DNA of 64,000 bases, from positions 56,998,768 to 57,062,767 of the forward strand of contig NC_059081.1 in assembly GCF_020497125.1 (NCBI RefSeq). Direction: 5' to 3'. Under the pieces are notes generated by a model. That model was not told where the DNA came from, searched no databases, and worked only from the letters and a program-made list of their open reading frames with translations. This DNA is from Mauremys mutica (Eukaryota > Chordata > Testudines > Geoemydidae). Of the stretch, positions 23,688 to 35,714 are shown one piece after another; within the stretch, counting starts at the first letter, position 1, and each line of letters starts with the position of its first letter. Both the position numbers and the translations under genes were made by a program.

Positions 23688-25820
23688 CTATGTCAGCCAG
23701 ATCAACATGAGAAACTTAAAATATTGGCTTCTGCAGCTAACTCGATCATCTTCACCTTCATTTTCCTGTTTGTTCATAATCTGGAAAAGAAAAACAAGCT
23801 TTCCTGCTTCTTCAGGTCTCAAACGATTTCTCAATTTGGAATGAATTAGTCCAGAGGAAGAAAATATTCTTTCTGCACCGGCAGAAGAAGCTACTGCTGT
23901 TAAAAGTGACATTATGACTTCAGCAGTCTCTGAATCTAAGTGCTTAAGTGACTTCCATCAGTTCACTGGTGTGACTTTCTTTAAAACATCATCAGCAAAC
24001 ATATATTTCTTGAATGGTTCACGCTTAGCTCTGAAGTTTATTATAGTTGGCATTATGGAGGGATGATTGGTGGATGTCCATGTCATAGCCAACTCCTCTT
24101 CTTCAGCAGTTAAGGTTTGACTCTGGTACCGAGTATTGAGAATATTTGCAAGAAAATGAGCTGGAGATAGTGCTTGACCTATTCATTTTTTAATGCTTGT
24201 AATTTAACTCTGTCATTGCCTATTTCTCTTTTTAAGATCTCACTCAGTTCCTTCCAAATTTCAACAGCATCAGCAATAAAACAGCTATTTCCCTGAATTT
24301 TGTTCAAGGCTACAGAAATAGGCTTCAGGGTACTCAGCATGTGTTCAGCATTTCTCATAAGTCCAATGTGGAGAACTTTGGCTATGACAGTGCCATCTAT
24401 TTTTTCACGATTTTGTTCACAAACTGTCATCAGATTAGGCCAGTTCTTGATATAGTGCTCAAAACAGTCCACTACTCAATTCCATCACATGTTTTGTGGG
24501 AGAGTTAGCTTGGTTCCTCCCACTATTTTCAGAGCAACTGCTGCAAAGTGGTTGTTATGGAAGTATTTTGCAATTTCATCATTAGCCTTTATTTCTGGAA
24601 TACTGAAGTCTTTGGGTAGGAGGTGCATCAAATGAGCACTGCAACCATATGTTATTAGTTTGGGACTCTCTTCATTCTCTTCTAAAGAATTTCTTCTCAT
24701 CTTGGATACATTTGCAGCATTGTCTGTGACCAAGCTGCATACTAGACATTCAAATTTTTTTTCACCGTTTGTTATAGCTTTTACTGCTATTTGTTGTAAG
24801 TATTCTGCTGTGTGTGCCTTCCCTGATGTATCGTTTCTGTAAGGAAGTCATTCCCTTCTTTTGTCACACAAGCACATACAACAGGATCATTGTGGACATT
24901 GATCCACCCATCAAGACTCAGGTTAAAAATTTCACCCTCTAGACCTTTTGCACACTGCTTAATTTCTCTTTCATACACTTTATCCAGCAATTTGCCTGTG
25001 ACTTCGGCTCTATGGGGTGGACAGTATCCTGGTCTTAATGACTGAATCATGTTAATGAAGTGTTGGTTCTCAATCATACAGAAAGGAGAGGTTGTTGCAT
25101 AAACAAACCAGGCAATTTTTTCATCAATTACCTCTTTTTGTAATCTGCTGGTTCTCATCACAAATTTATCTATGGTTGTTTTTGGATGATGGAGATTTTT
25201 TTTCTTTTTGCTACAGGTGATGTACTGTGGCTATGTGACATACATGATGTGACTGAAACACTATCATTGGCAGATAACTCTGAAACTATAGAAAATGGTG
25301 GTGATCTGTATGTTGAGGATGGATTCGCCTAAACAAAATAAGTCAATGCAGTTATTTAATTATTATTACCATACTGCTCATTTAGTATTACTCATTGCAT
25401 TCACTGACAGTACTACTTTAAAGGTGAAATTGTAAAGGAAGATCTGCCTATTTCAGCTATTTATTTTTTATCACAACTACATCTAAAATGATAGTACCAT
25501 TGAGTAACAACTATATTTTTTGCTCAAACATGAGAATTCAAGAATAGTTCAGAAGGAAGACAGGAAGTCCTTAAGGAAGAAGTATGAAATAAAACAGTTT
25601 ACCAACCTGAAGATCCTGCATGTTCAGACATGTTCCTTTCATTATCTTCAAGGCAGCTTCCTCCTGAGAAGGAACACTTCTCATGATGTTTCATTTGGGC
25701 AACCAGGCCTTGCATTTCTTTGTTGCACTGTTTGCATTTTGCACGCATGCTTTTACCCACAGATAGAGGAACTTCATTAAAATATTCCCAAACTGGGTCT
25801 CTTTTACGGCCTGCTGCCAT
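23688..25820 (-). pseudogene. hAT transposase (BED finger, RNase H-like core, dimerisation domain), broken
   Basis: Exon 1 (25820 to ~25606) encodes RKRDPVWEYFNEVPL and CKQCNKEMQGLVAQMKHHEK, a BED zinc finger (CxxC...H...H-like). A probable intron follows (donor CAG/GTTGGT near 25606, acceptor TTTAG near 25333). Exon 2 encodes KTTIDKFVMRTSRLQKEV, FVYATTSPFCMIENQHF, LSLDGWINVHNDPVVCAC, a frameshift near 24830, then VTDNAANVSKMRRNSLEE, YGCSAHLMHLLPKDF and FEHYIKNWPNLMTVCEQNRE. It ends in the dimerisation domain SSAGAERIFSSSGLIHSKLR. Several frame breaks; not functional as it stands. Confidence 0.88.
25333..25606 (-). other. Probable intron inside the hAT transposase
   Basis: On the minus strand, the BED exon ends at CTTCAG before GTTGGTAAAC, and coding similarity resumes after a TTTTGTTTAG acceptor with ANPSSTYRSPPFSIV. 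The sequence between is AT-rich and non-coding. This suggests the transposase gene carries a spliceosomal intron; RNA evidence would be needed. Confidence 0.65.
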
Positions 25821-26545
25821 TATAGGTTTTTCCTTCTAGTGAGAGAATGGTACGGTAGATCTCAAATCAATGAAGGCTACACTCAGAAAGACCTCAAGAT
25901 TTCTGGAATATGCTGCTCAAACAGTTTCACTTTTGTTTCTACTGCCTGTCCCTCCCTTCTCAAATTTATCTCCAGAGTTCTTCTCCTTGTCCAAATCTAT
26001 TCCCCCTCAACAATCTTCTATTCATTGAACTTTTTGAAACTTTGCACTTTTAGAGAGAGGTAAGGGATTGACTCTGTGTACACAAATTTGCAGAGGGACA
26101 ATAGAGTTGAGGTCTGTTATTTCTCACCTCTATATATTTATTTATTTTTAAAAAAATTTCCTGTTAACAAGCATGTTATCTCTGGAGACACAAATCCACA
26201 GTTTGAGAACTGCAAAACTAAGCATCTCTGGTGGTATCTTCTAGACTGAGCACTGAGTCCCATTGGGTAGATAGAAAGATTAACCTAAATAATCTATACA
26301 GTAGCCCCTGGAACCCTATAAGATTGGGTCTGTAATCCATGAACTTTTAGAACTCATTCACAAAACTTTTCGTAAACATTACATGAATATATTGTCTCAT
26401 ACTATAGAATTAGAATTTATAATCTCTATTCCATGATGCGATATCTTTGAGCTATAATGTATCTTAATTAAAACTATCTTTAGATGGGTTTTTCCCTCAA
26501 AAAGCATTGTATCAAAAAAATCTGATTTAAAAATTGGATCTGCAT

Positions 26546-27695
26546 TCAACAGGGCTCAGCAACAGGGTTCTGTTTTAGTCCATCTCTCATTGGTAGGATA
26601 GTACATTTAGGATGTGTAAATTACAGTCACATACGGGTCAACATTGAGATCTGGACATGAAGGGATTTAGTTATTTAAACAAAATAGAGGTGGAGAACTG
26701 AAGTGATCCCCTGTATCATTTTGAAATAGGTGCATTTGACTGCATTATATAAGATTTTTGATAGATTTCTAAACAAAGATTTGATACAAGAAAATGTACC
26801 AAAGGCCCTCGTTTGTATTTATTTGGAATTCTGTACCAGTCTGGCAGATACCTCGCGAAGATGTCGTCTATGGAAATTATGCATGTGAATTGAAGGCCTT
26901 ATATTTCCAACTCTGCTGCCTTTTGTCATTACCTAAAACATATGGTAGACTACAGAGAAGACAGTATAATACAATACACCTGGCATAGATAGCAAACTCA
27001 TTTAAAAAGGGAATCTGATTTTGTAGAGGAAGTAGGCATGCAGAAGAAGAGAGCACAGTTCAGCCACTGCAATCTCATTAGATGTTTGGTACATTGTGTC
27101 TTGTATTTTGAAGCTGGCTCTGAAACTGTGATTACTTTGGTTTCCTGTACATTGTGTGCCAGGCTCTCCTAGCAGCGGCATTTTGACTGAATAACTTGGA
27201 AATGATTAAATGACCCTTAGTGAAAATACGCTTCAGTCCTTCATTGATATACTACATGAACACATTCTGAATAATAAAACTGCAAAGACTGCACTCTGCA
27301 GTGAATGGTGAAAGTCTGCACAAGCAACTGCTCTGACTTTCAGAGGTTGTACAGTCACATTTGGTAGGACTGAAGAATAGATTTATTGCACTGCTGCTGA
27401 TAAACTTGTTACCTTGTCTTTGTAAGAGATACTGCAGTAATAGATGATCAGACTTTTAAAAGGGAAAAGTAGGACAGCAGTCTGATATTGTTATTGAAGG
27501 ACCAGGGAGGGGGATGGCAGCGAGGGAATTATCCTGGGTGGCATCCAGGAGTGCCTTGTCACAGGACATGCAAAAGAAATTTGCTGGAAGAAAGGGGGGT
27601 TAGGCTAACACAGAGTGCAGCATATGTCTGAGGGCTTGTCTAGATGCGGGCACTTAGGAAAGGCAAATCAAATCAAATCATGTTTGAAATCAGTG
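26546..27695. other. No gene; possible MITE start at 27628
   Basis: 27628-27660 (GGGCTTGTCTAGATGC) resembles the left end of a MITE but no right end is found before the CR1. The remainder is ordinary sequence. Confidence 0.45.
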
Positions 27696-27697
27696 CA

Positions 27698-28312
27698 CAT
27701 AAATTCATAGATTCCAAGGCCAGAAGGGACCACTGTGACCAGCTAGCCTGATCGCCTGTATGCCACGGGCCACAGAACTTCCCCCAAATAATTCCTAGAG
27801 CACATAATCTTGATTTACAAATTGTCAGTGATGGAGATTCCACCACAACCTTTGGTAAATTGTTCCATTGGTTAATTATGCTCACCATTAAAAATGTATG
27901 CCTTATTTCCTGTCTGACTTTGTCTAGCTTCAGCTTCCAGCCATTGAATCATGTTATACCTTTCTCTGTTAGACTGAAGAGCCCATTAGTAAATATTTGT
28001 TCCCCATGTAGATACTTATAGACTGTAATAAGGTTGTCCCTTAACCTCCCTGTTAAGCTGAATAGTTTGATCTCTTTGAGTCTATCACTGTAAGGCAAGT
28101 TTTCTGATCTTTTAATCATTCTCATGGCTCTTATCTGAACTCTCTCCAAGTTATCAGCATGCTTCTTGAATTCGGGACATCAGAACTGGACACAGTATTC
28201 CAGAAGTGGTCGCACCAGTGCCAAATACAGAGGTAAAATAACCTCTCCGCTACTACTCAAGATTCCCCTGTTTATGCATCCCAGGATCGCATTAGCTGCT
28301 TTGGCCACTGCC
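27698..28312 (-). mobile_element. CR1 LINE, minus strand, coding 3' end
   Basis: The minus strand encodes [54 protein letters not shown] and YKYLHGEQIF, then WNNLPKVVVESPSL, the C-terminus of CR1 reverse transcriptase. The 3' UTR ends GGAATCTATGAATTTA-like sequence at 27698-27725. Stops and frame changes are present. It is 5' truncated at about 28312. Confidence 0.9.
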
Positions 28313-28336
28313 AAATTCAAGCATGGTAAACATCCA

Positions 28337-28443
28337 TCTGGATGCTTTCGTTCAGGAGTAAAGGGGCCTTAGTTCACTGTAATTTAGAATTAAGTTACAG
28401 CAAACAAATGCTGCTTTACTCCTAAATGAGAGCCAGCATCCAG
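28337..28443. repeat. Inverted repeat with ~26-30-nt arms
   Basis: 28337-28362 (TCTGGATGCTTTCGTTCAGG, AGTAAA) is inverted at 28414-28443 (TTTACTCCTAAATGAGAGCC, AGCATCCAGA). A shorter inner symmetric part lies in the loop (CTGTAATTTAG / TTAAGTTACAG). The structure begins about 25 bp beyond the CR1 5' truncation. It could be a tiny fold-back element or the edge of a larger unclassified repeat. Confidence 0.75.
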
Positions 28444-29449
28444 AAGGCAAACTGCTGTAGATACCCAGAGCTGTGAGACACTGTGTTAGCCCTCTCTGCC
28501 TCCGGAGCTTTTCTGCTGCTAAGATGTGTGAAAACTCTCTGACACACCAGCTTGTCTGCCTTGCTAGCAAACTCCTCAGTGCTCTCCCAGCCCAAACCTT
28601 GCCTAGCAGGTAACAATCAGTGAACTCCAGCCCACGAGTTCCCCAGAGATGTCTCTCTGCAATGCACAGCCTCTATCACGATACAGTCACAAAAGCTAGT
28701 GTGTTTGCTCTCCTTTAAAGAGACAGAAACAGCAGGCACTCTGGAGTTAATCAGTTCAATCAAAGCACTGGGTTGGTTTAGATAAGAAGTAAAACAAGTT
28801 TATTTAACCAAAAAGAGAGATTTTACATGAGTTCAAGTGTAAGGGATAAAGATAGGTAAATAGAGAAAAAGGATTCCAAATAAACAAAAGTAAAATATGC
28901 TTTATAATGGCTAAGACTTAACAAGCTACAGTCTTTGTTCCAAGTAGGTTCCTCACCAATCTTTCTTTTCCAGCAATGGCTGTCTAGCTCTTAGCCAGGA
29001 TCCCCACAGAGACCAAGACACTGACTATCCTTGTCTCCTCTGGTGAGGGATAACTTAGTAGCTTGATCCCCTTCTGTTTATAGTGCAGTAAACCTTTGAA
29101 ATGTATTCTTCTGAAATGCTTCCCAGATAAAGTTCCTTTTTCCTTGCTGCACCCAAACAAAAAGCGAGAACTAAGTTTTTCTTCGACAGTATTGACATCA
29201 TTCTGTCTGGTGTAGATTCCATGCTGTCTTCTCCCATGCTGATGATTTTTTACGATGCAAATGATCTCTTTCTGCAACTTCCGATACTAATGAATAGTCC
29301 ATTGAATATAGCCACACCTGGTTTGAGGTGTTGGCCTCTTTCCTTTGTCTGGAGAAAACTTGTTAACCAGTTCCCCCAGGATGCCTGGTTTAAACCCATT
29401 TTAACTATAATTTCAGCATATCTGCATGATCCTTTGCGGGTTGACCATA
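28444..29449. other. Possible unclassified repeat, interrupted by the LTR
   Basis: 28720-28880 and the flank after the LTR (30365-30560) read like a dispersed reptile repeat (AGAAGTAAAACAAGTTTATT, TAACCAAAAAGAGAG). I remember similar sequences only loosely, so the call is tentative. Open frames at 28984-29277 and 29055-29237 have no family resemblance. Confidence 0.35.
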
Positions 29450-30364
29450 TGTGACAGGGCGTACCTACTCTGCACCCAGCCCCAAGAGGGTTAACACTGC
29501 TTTGCAGGCTGAGGAAGCCCCACCCCTCTGCCCCTGCTGGGCATGCTCAGCCTGGAGGCAGCATATAAAAGGTAGCAGCCCAGCTCAGTCTGGGCAGGCT
29601 GCTGGAGGGGAAGGATGCAGGCTGCGAGCTCGTTCCAGGGAGTTGCTACAGGCTCCGACTGCGGGACCACAGCTCGCAGAGTGCCAGACAGACTCCAGGC
29701 TGCCCAATGAGCCCTGAGAAAGGGCCGCACCGGTGGGAGCCTGGACATTTGAGGGCCCCAGAGACTCAGAGGAACCAGGGATCTTTGACAAAGAGAAAGG
29801 GTCAGAAGCAGCCCAGGGGACTTAAACTTTTTGACGGTGAATAAACCGGGGAACCAGTCAGTGTGTTTTGGGGGGATCCCTGCTGACTCGGTGGTGAGCA
29901 CCCCCACCACCGATAGGGCCCTGGGCTGGGACTCAGAGGAGCAGGGAGGGCCTGAGTCCCCCTGAGTGGTGCCCCACTCTCCCAATGGGCCAACAGGCCA
30001 TGCAATCCCACAGAGGTGGGCTACTATGCTGACTCAGGCCATTGGTCCACACAGCCCCATGTAGAAGGGCCGTTTGCTGGCTCTGGCCCATGGCCCACAC
30101 AGCCCCATGTAGAAGGGCCGGTGACTGACTCTGACCCTTGGGCCACATTGCTCTGAGTGGAAGGGCCATCTACTTACTGGCCATTGGGCCATGCTGCGCT
30201 GAGCGGAAGGGCTGCCTTATTGACGCCAGCCACTAGGCCAAACTACCACGGCCATACTAAAGGTCATTAGTATAAGAACTAAGTGGCTGCAGTACAGCCT
30301 TTTCCCTTCTTTTGGACCACACGTGATCTGACACCCCGTGGCAGGGTGTACCTACCCCGCAACA
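29450..30364 (+). mobile_element. Solo LTR-like element with 5-bp target duplication
   Basis: It starts TGTGACAGGGCGTACC and ends ACCCCGCAACA, giving TG...CA termini, and is flanked by CCATA at 29445-29449 and 30365-30369. A TATAAAA box (29564-29570) and an AATAAA (29840-29845) lie within, as in an LTR. The right end repeats the start sequence (GTGGCAGGGTGTACCTACC at 30342). No gag/pol coding is present, so a solo LTR left by recombination is the simplest reading. Family not named (gypsy-like or endogenous-retroviral). Confidence 0.85.
30037..30230. repeat. ~48-bp tandem repeat inside the LTR, four units
   Basis: Units start near 30037, 30085, 30133 and 30179 (GGCCATTGG..., GGCCCATGG..., GACCCTTGG..., GGCCATTGG...) and contain AGCCCCATGTAGAAGGGCC or a diverged form. 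Confidence 0.85.
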
Positions 30365-30847
30365 CCATACATACAACACACAAGAATATTATTGATCAGT
30401 GAGTTATTTGTTTTCTAGTGACATATTACATGATGCCTTTTAGCTAAGATTACAACAATAGTGAGTTTGGATACATTGAGCTGATCAGGCCAGCTGAAAC
30501 TCATGTTAGATACCAGGGAGTCCCTTGCTTTCTGGCATAGGGATGCTTTTAGGGTCACAGGGTTTAATGCATTTTAATTTCTGAGTATTTACTTCACACC
30601 TTTAATTGATTCACCTTAGCTCTCCTGAGTGCCCCAGGGTAGAAATGCCCTGAGAAAGGGAGTGGATTCGTGGTGGGGTCATGAAAGGGTCTGACAATTG
30701 GAGAAGGGAGTTAAACTAGGAACTCCTGTCATTCAGGAGATAAAGGGGGGCCTGCGTGCTTGAAAAGAGGCCTGTTTGGGGACATGTGTTGCTGGGCAGA
30801 AGAGGAAATGTGTTTGCAGCTGGGATGTCAGTTTGAGGGAGCTTGTT

Positions 30848-31110
30848 TTAGAATCACAAAACTAGAAATGGGAAAACCTGCAGTATTAGATCATTGTATC
30901 CACTGTATTTTCAGCTGCATAGTCTAGTTTTAAGTGACCCAAACAGTGGTGCATCTGCCATATCCCTTTGGAAGATATCCATACTCTAATCGCGCCCGTT
31001 GTCTGGATGTTTTTTAGCTGAGAGAATTACAACAATCGTGTGTCTGACAAGATTCATTCTTTATAAACTCCTGCAGCTTATTGATCATAGTTCCTTTACC
31101 CTCTAGGGGT
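30848..31110 (-). mobile_element. Probable CR1 fragment, minus strand
   Basis: AGAATCACAAAACTAGAAAT, AAGTGACCCAAACAGTGG and TCCCTTTGGAAGATATCCAT follow the order of CR1 3' sequence read on the minus strand. The end, GTCTGACAAGATTCATTCTT, also occurs in a related form at 43351. Diverged; moderate support. Confidence 0.5.
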
Positions 31111-31119
31111 GTTTGCCTT

Positions 31120-32630
31120 TTTTTTTTCTTTTACTATTAGTGCTGGGACTGAAGTTTCAGTTTACTAGAGAGTAATTGCCAAGATTTTGCAATGGAGCTG
31201 GCATACGGTAGAGGGCTTCTCATTCTCCCAGCGATGCAGGCAGGCATCACAGAACTGCCCAATGCGGAAATGTCACACACAATGCATGATGTTTGGTATT
31301 TACCCTAGACCTGCCCCATTGGAATGCTCTGTGATTTGGAAAGCACCAAAAGACATTACAACTGCACAGTTTAATTAGAAGGCCAGCAGGCACATGGTGC
31401 ACCACTGAGGCTGAGCACAGGACAGTTTGGCCTGAGTTCCTTTAAGACAGAGAGAGAAAATGGCTACAAGGGCAGGACGAGCTGTCAGCCAGTGATATTG
31501 AAGCTGAGTGGAAAAACTTGTTTCAATATAATTGGCTATGCCAATGGGACCACTGCACTGGGGCAGAAGTGGGCTGGTTTTGTTTACTGTTATGTCCAGC
31601 CAGCATATGCAGTAGTTGTGCGTTAAGTTTTAGAGATAAAATCAAACACATAAGAAACCACTTTTGTTCATATCTGAACAATACTTTTTTTTTAAATTTT
31701 CAAAATGAAAACCTTTCAGTTTAAGAGAAAAATGTTTAAAGTAACAGAACCCCCAAAGCTACAAATCAGAAAAGAATGAGAACATTGGTGTGTGGAAATA
31801 GGGCCATATAGAAAAATCATTCCAAATAAAATAGCAGAATTGAACAAAAATTAATGATAATGAGGTTTTCCTTTTTTGCATTTCTTGTATTGTCCAGGAT
31901 CTGTTTATATTGGTTTTAGCTATGGTATTCATTTTCTTTCGTTGATGTTTAATTCCACTATACTAATAGGCTGAAGGGGGTTCAGAACGTTTTGTCAAAA
32001 TAATGATCCGTAATCCATAAATCTTTACTAGTACTCAAATGCAGAACTATGCATGCCATGAGCTTTGCTTTGTACTGGGATTTACTTTGTGTGTATATGT
32101 ATTTAATAAAGATAAGTTCCTCTCCTGTCTATTTGTCTTAGAGTTTTATACTGCTGCCCATCACAGCAGAATCCGAACTCTTTCCACATGAAATAGCTGG
32201 GCAGTAATTAAAGTGTCTAGCGGATTTTATGAAGTCTCTTACTCTTCTCCCTTTAGGGGTTACAGAAGACTCTGGTTGGTGTGAAGTCGTTTGTGTTTGT
32301 TTGTTTGTTTCATAGGGGAGGGAAGGAATGAAGGGCATGGCTTTGAATGTCATTCTGGTTAGGGCTGGAAAAGCTTTATCAAATATGAAGGCTTTGGAGT
32401 ATTTCCTGAAGTGTGTCTCCTGCAGTTGCTGTTTTCATTGTGTGACTATTGTATTAAAATGCTCCATTTTACAAGGCTAGAATTTGAAAGTGTGCAACAG
32501 GTATAGAAATACTATAGCCACCTGCCATCTTACTCCATATATTTAAGGGCATGATACAAGGAGTGACTGAGAGCATTTTTCTGTTTCAGGAAATGTGTTT
32601 GGAAACCAGTATTGGATGGTAATGACCTGT
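31120..32630. other. No gene or repeat recognised
   Basis: Includes short poly-T/AT tracts. Open frames 31187-31378, 31518-31724 and 32138-32353 have no family resemblance. Confidence 0.5.
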
Positions 32631-32637
32631 TTAAATA

Positions 32638-32690
32638 AGAGATAGAAAGAAAGAAAGAAAGAAAGAAAATTCTTTCTTTCTTATAGAAGA
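32638..32690. repeat. (GAAA)n microsatellite with inverted CTTT end
   Basis: GATAGAAAGAAAGAAAGAAA runs into AATTCTTTCTTTCTT, so the array is followed by its own reverse complement and could fold into a small hairpin. Confidence 0.9.
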
Positions 32691-32865
32691 GGTATAGCTA
32701 GACATACAGTGACATTTCAGAACCAGAAATTTGAGTGAGAGATGCTGTGAAGAGGCAAAGCATTTACACTGACATTGAGGCTGAAAAGCTTTTCCATCAC
32801 GCTTTTTGTACTGTATGTTTAGTGTATTTAATATTCAGTGCTTGCATTAACTCAAACAATACAGG

Positions 32866-32908
32866 TTTCAGAGTAGCAGCCGTGTTAGTCTGTATCCGCA
32901 AAAAAAAC
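32866..32908 (+). mobile_element. Short Penelope 5' tag fragment
   Basis: GTTTCAGAGTAGCAGCCGTG, then TTAGTCTGTATCCGCAAAAA, matches the start of the Penelope-like copy at 56622 (one or two differences), then diverges. A 40-bp piece of the terminal segment without the rest of the element. Confidence 0.8.
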
Positions 32909-32979
32909 ACTGCAGAAAAATCTTTACTAAAGGTCTTGCTGCAATTGTGTTTCTTTTGTGCTATCACTGGTAATTAAAG

Positions 32980-35240
32980 CAACACCCTCAACTAGTTTTA
33001 GCTCCCAAATTTAGGGGCAGTTCTGCTGCCCTTGCTCTACAAGCAGTAGCACTGGGATCAATGAGATCACTTGTATAGTATGGTGCTTCTGAATAATAGG
33101 GTATTGGAATCTAGCCTTTGGAATTTAGACCTAATCCTGCAGCCCTTATGCAGGCAAAATCTCCTTTGCAGTCAGTGGAAACTTTTCTTTCAAGAGGACT
33201 ATACCAGGACTCCTCCCCCCCCCCCCCCACCACCTTTTTTTTCCCACACAAAGGGTTTACAGAATCTTATAGGCCTAATTCTGAGCCTTCAAGCAAAGCT
33301 AAAGTACAAAAGTTTTGCCTATAGGAACTATGAGAGAGTTGGGGGTAAATGGAATCTTCTCTCTAGTCTGCACATACCTGGGCCACATGCGTAGCTAGCA
33401 AGCCACACAGCTATAGCTGAAAGCGGTGAGCAGCAGCAAACATGGTACAGTACTCCTCGCATATGCAAGTTTGTGGCCAAGTGGATCTGTGCTGCATTGC
33501 CTTGTCCAGATGTCTGGCACACTATATTTCCTCCTTCCGTGGTGAGCTGTGGAATTTGCAGCAAAGAGATCCATGGAAGTGAAATCTTCCAAAATGTTTG
33601 AAGGGTGTGTCTTTTGCTCCTTCTGTACCGTGCCTATTTTTCATTACTTTTGGCCTTTCCACCTAGCACAGCTCAATTTTTGGCCCAATATAAATAAAAT
33701 TTGCTTGTGCAATGTTGCAATTCGTATGCTCTTATTGCCCCAGCTACTGAAGTCATGTGATATCTGGCCTTACTTTTTCACTAAAAAAAAAAATGTTACT
33801 AGCTCTCTGGGTTGTGGAGAAAAGCTTGAAAATGTGAATCCTAAAGGCCCCAAAACTAAGAAGCAAATGAAAAGATCCCCATTGTAAAAAACCTCATGAT
33901 TTTTAAACCCCATGTCATAATTTTGGGGACCCCAACTCATGATATTTGAATGCTTGGAGTTGGAAACGCTACTTACTTAAAAAAAAAAGGGGGGGGGCGT
34001 TATTTTGATGTAAATGTTGTCTTGCTATGTTGTAAACTCACAATATCACTGGAGTAGGACTGGACATCCAGAAAATGAAACTGACTAAAGTAAAGTGAAA
34101 CCAACCTGTCTGTTTCAATTGTCTGAGCTGAGTGAAATGCAAAAATAAGCAAAAGGCACAAATAGTGAAACATAAATTAGATTTTTTTCAACTTCTTACA
34201 GCCATAGGCCCCAATCTGGCAAAGAATACACTTGTGCTTAACTTTAAATATATAAGTAATGGGGATTACTCCCATACTTACAGTTAAGTATGAGTATAAG
34301 TGTTTGATGGATCAGGCCCCTACTAATCTGTTTTTCCAATTCAGTTTTATTAGTTATTAGAAAAAATTACAAACAAGGCCTTCAAGGATCCTGCAAAACC
34401 TAGGGGTGGGTGGGTGTAAATTTACATATCTGAGAAGTCCTATTAATTTCAGTAGGCCTATTCACAGCCATAAAGTTACTTGTCTTTTCTTGCAGAATTG
34501 GGACTGAGGCAATTTTTCAATGTCTGGAATCACAAAGTTAGCACATACAAAAATATCTGTCAGTTAAATAAATCAACCCATTCTACAAAAGAGTTTTACT
34601 ATTGTAAGTTGCTATTAATAAAATGAATAAAGAATATTTTTTAAAACTCCATGAATTTTATAGTATATTTTCCCTTTAAAATATATCATTCATATTTCAC
34701 TTATGTAACAAATAATACTAAATGGACAAGTCTCTTATACATGTTATTTCAGCTATTTGCCTCTGGAGAGAGTGAATGAAAAATACTTCATTTTGACAGC
34801 TGTAATATGCATATTAATGAAAAGTCTGAAGTGCAAAAGAATGATTCCACTTGTAAAAGTCAGTATCATAATAGTTCACGATTTTTTTTTTAAATCCTCT
34901 TTTCAGGGCATGTTAGTTTTGTATGGCTTGCCATGCCTTTTTGAAGTAACTTGCAATTGTAAAATAGCTGAATCAGCATCACATCTGTCAGTAGACATTG
35001 ATAGTCATAGTAAAACACACAGCAAAGGGGACGGGGAGGACTAGCTTGGTGCTGTATTAAGTTTTCGTAGCTAGTTTAAAATTGAATTGGAGCATTGCTA
35101 CAAAGAAAAAATATTGGGTATGTAATTTAGCAAATTGAATCAGCTAATTTAATTTCTTTAATTTTAAAAGCATTGTTTAGCACACATCTTTGAAGCAGTA
35201 TAAACAGAAAGAGGTGTTTAAAGAGAAAGTAAATAAAAAG
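32980..35240. other. No gene; homopolymers and faint old repeats
   Basis: Holds a poly-C run (33219-33232), A/G runs near 33981, and old repeat pieces at 33126-33190, 34200-34330 and 34400-34510. No convincing coding sequence. Confidence 0.5.
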
Positions 35241-35245
35241 AACTA

Positions 35246-35714
35246 AGGCTGTCAGGTGATTAAAAAAATTAATTGCGATTAATTGTGCAATTAATCGCAC
35301 TGTTAATAATAGAATACCATTTATTTAAATATTTTTGGATATTTTCTACATTTTCAAATATATGGATTTCAATTATAACACAGAATACAAAGTGTGCAGT
35401 GCTCACTTTATATTTATTTTTATTACAAACATTTGCACTGTAAAAAACAAAAGAAATAGGATTTTTTAATTCCCTAATACAAGTACTATAGTGCAATCAC
35501 TTTAGCATGAAAGTTGAACTTACAAATGTAGAATTAAAGTTTTACGTTGTTTTATTTTTGAATGCAGGTTTTTTTGTACATAGAGCCTACAAGTCCACAC
35601 AGTCCTATTTCTTGTTCAGCCAATCATTCAGACAAACAAGTTTGTTTACATTTGCAGGAGATAATGCTGCCCACTTCTTGTTCACAGTGTCATCTGAAAG
35701 TGAGAACAGGCATT
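35246..35714 (-). mobile_element. Truncated copy of the fold-back hAT family
   Basis: Starts AGGCTGTCAGGTGATT and follows the outer arm of the element at 16621 (AATAGAATACCATTTATT, CTACATTTTCAAATATAT, CAAGTCCACACAGTCC, CTGAAAGTGAGAACAGGC). Oriented opposite to the transposase sense. It stops at 35714, exactly where the DIRS terminal repeat starts, and does not resume afterwards. Confidence 0.88.

Larger units (their letters stand above)
23098..26545 (-). mobile_element. Nearly full-length hAT transposon with BED-finger transposase
   Basis: The terminus CAGGGTGGATTTG lies at 23098 (3' end on the minus strand). The other end is near 26545, where TTTAAAAATTGGATCTGC replaces the expected CAAATCCACCCTG, so that terminus is diverged. 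Between them a transposase is read on the minus strand. Subterminal ATTTAATCA and ATTTAAA runs are typical of this family. Target duplication not resolved. Confidence 0.85.

Noticed and set aside
29450..30364. Complete endogenous retrovirus
   Set aside because: Only one LTR-like unit is present; no gag, pol or env-like frames lie next to it.
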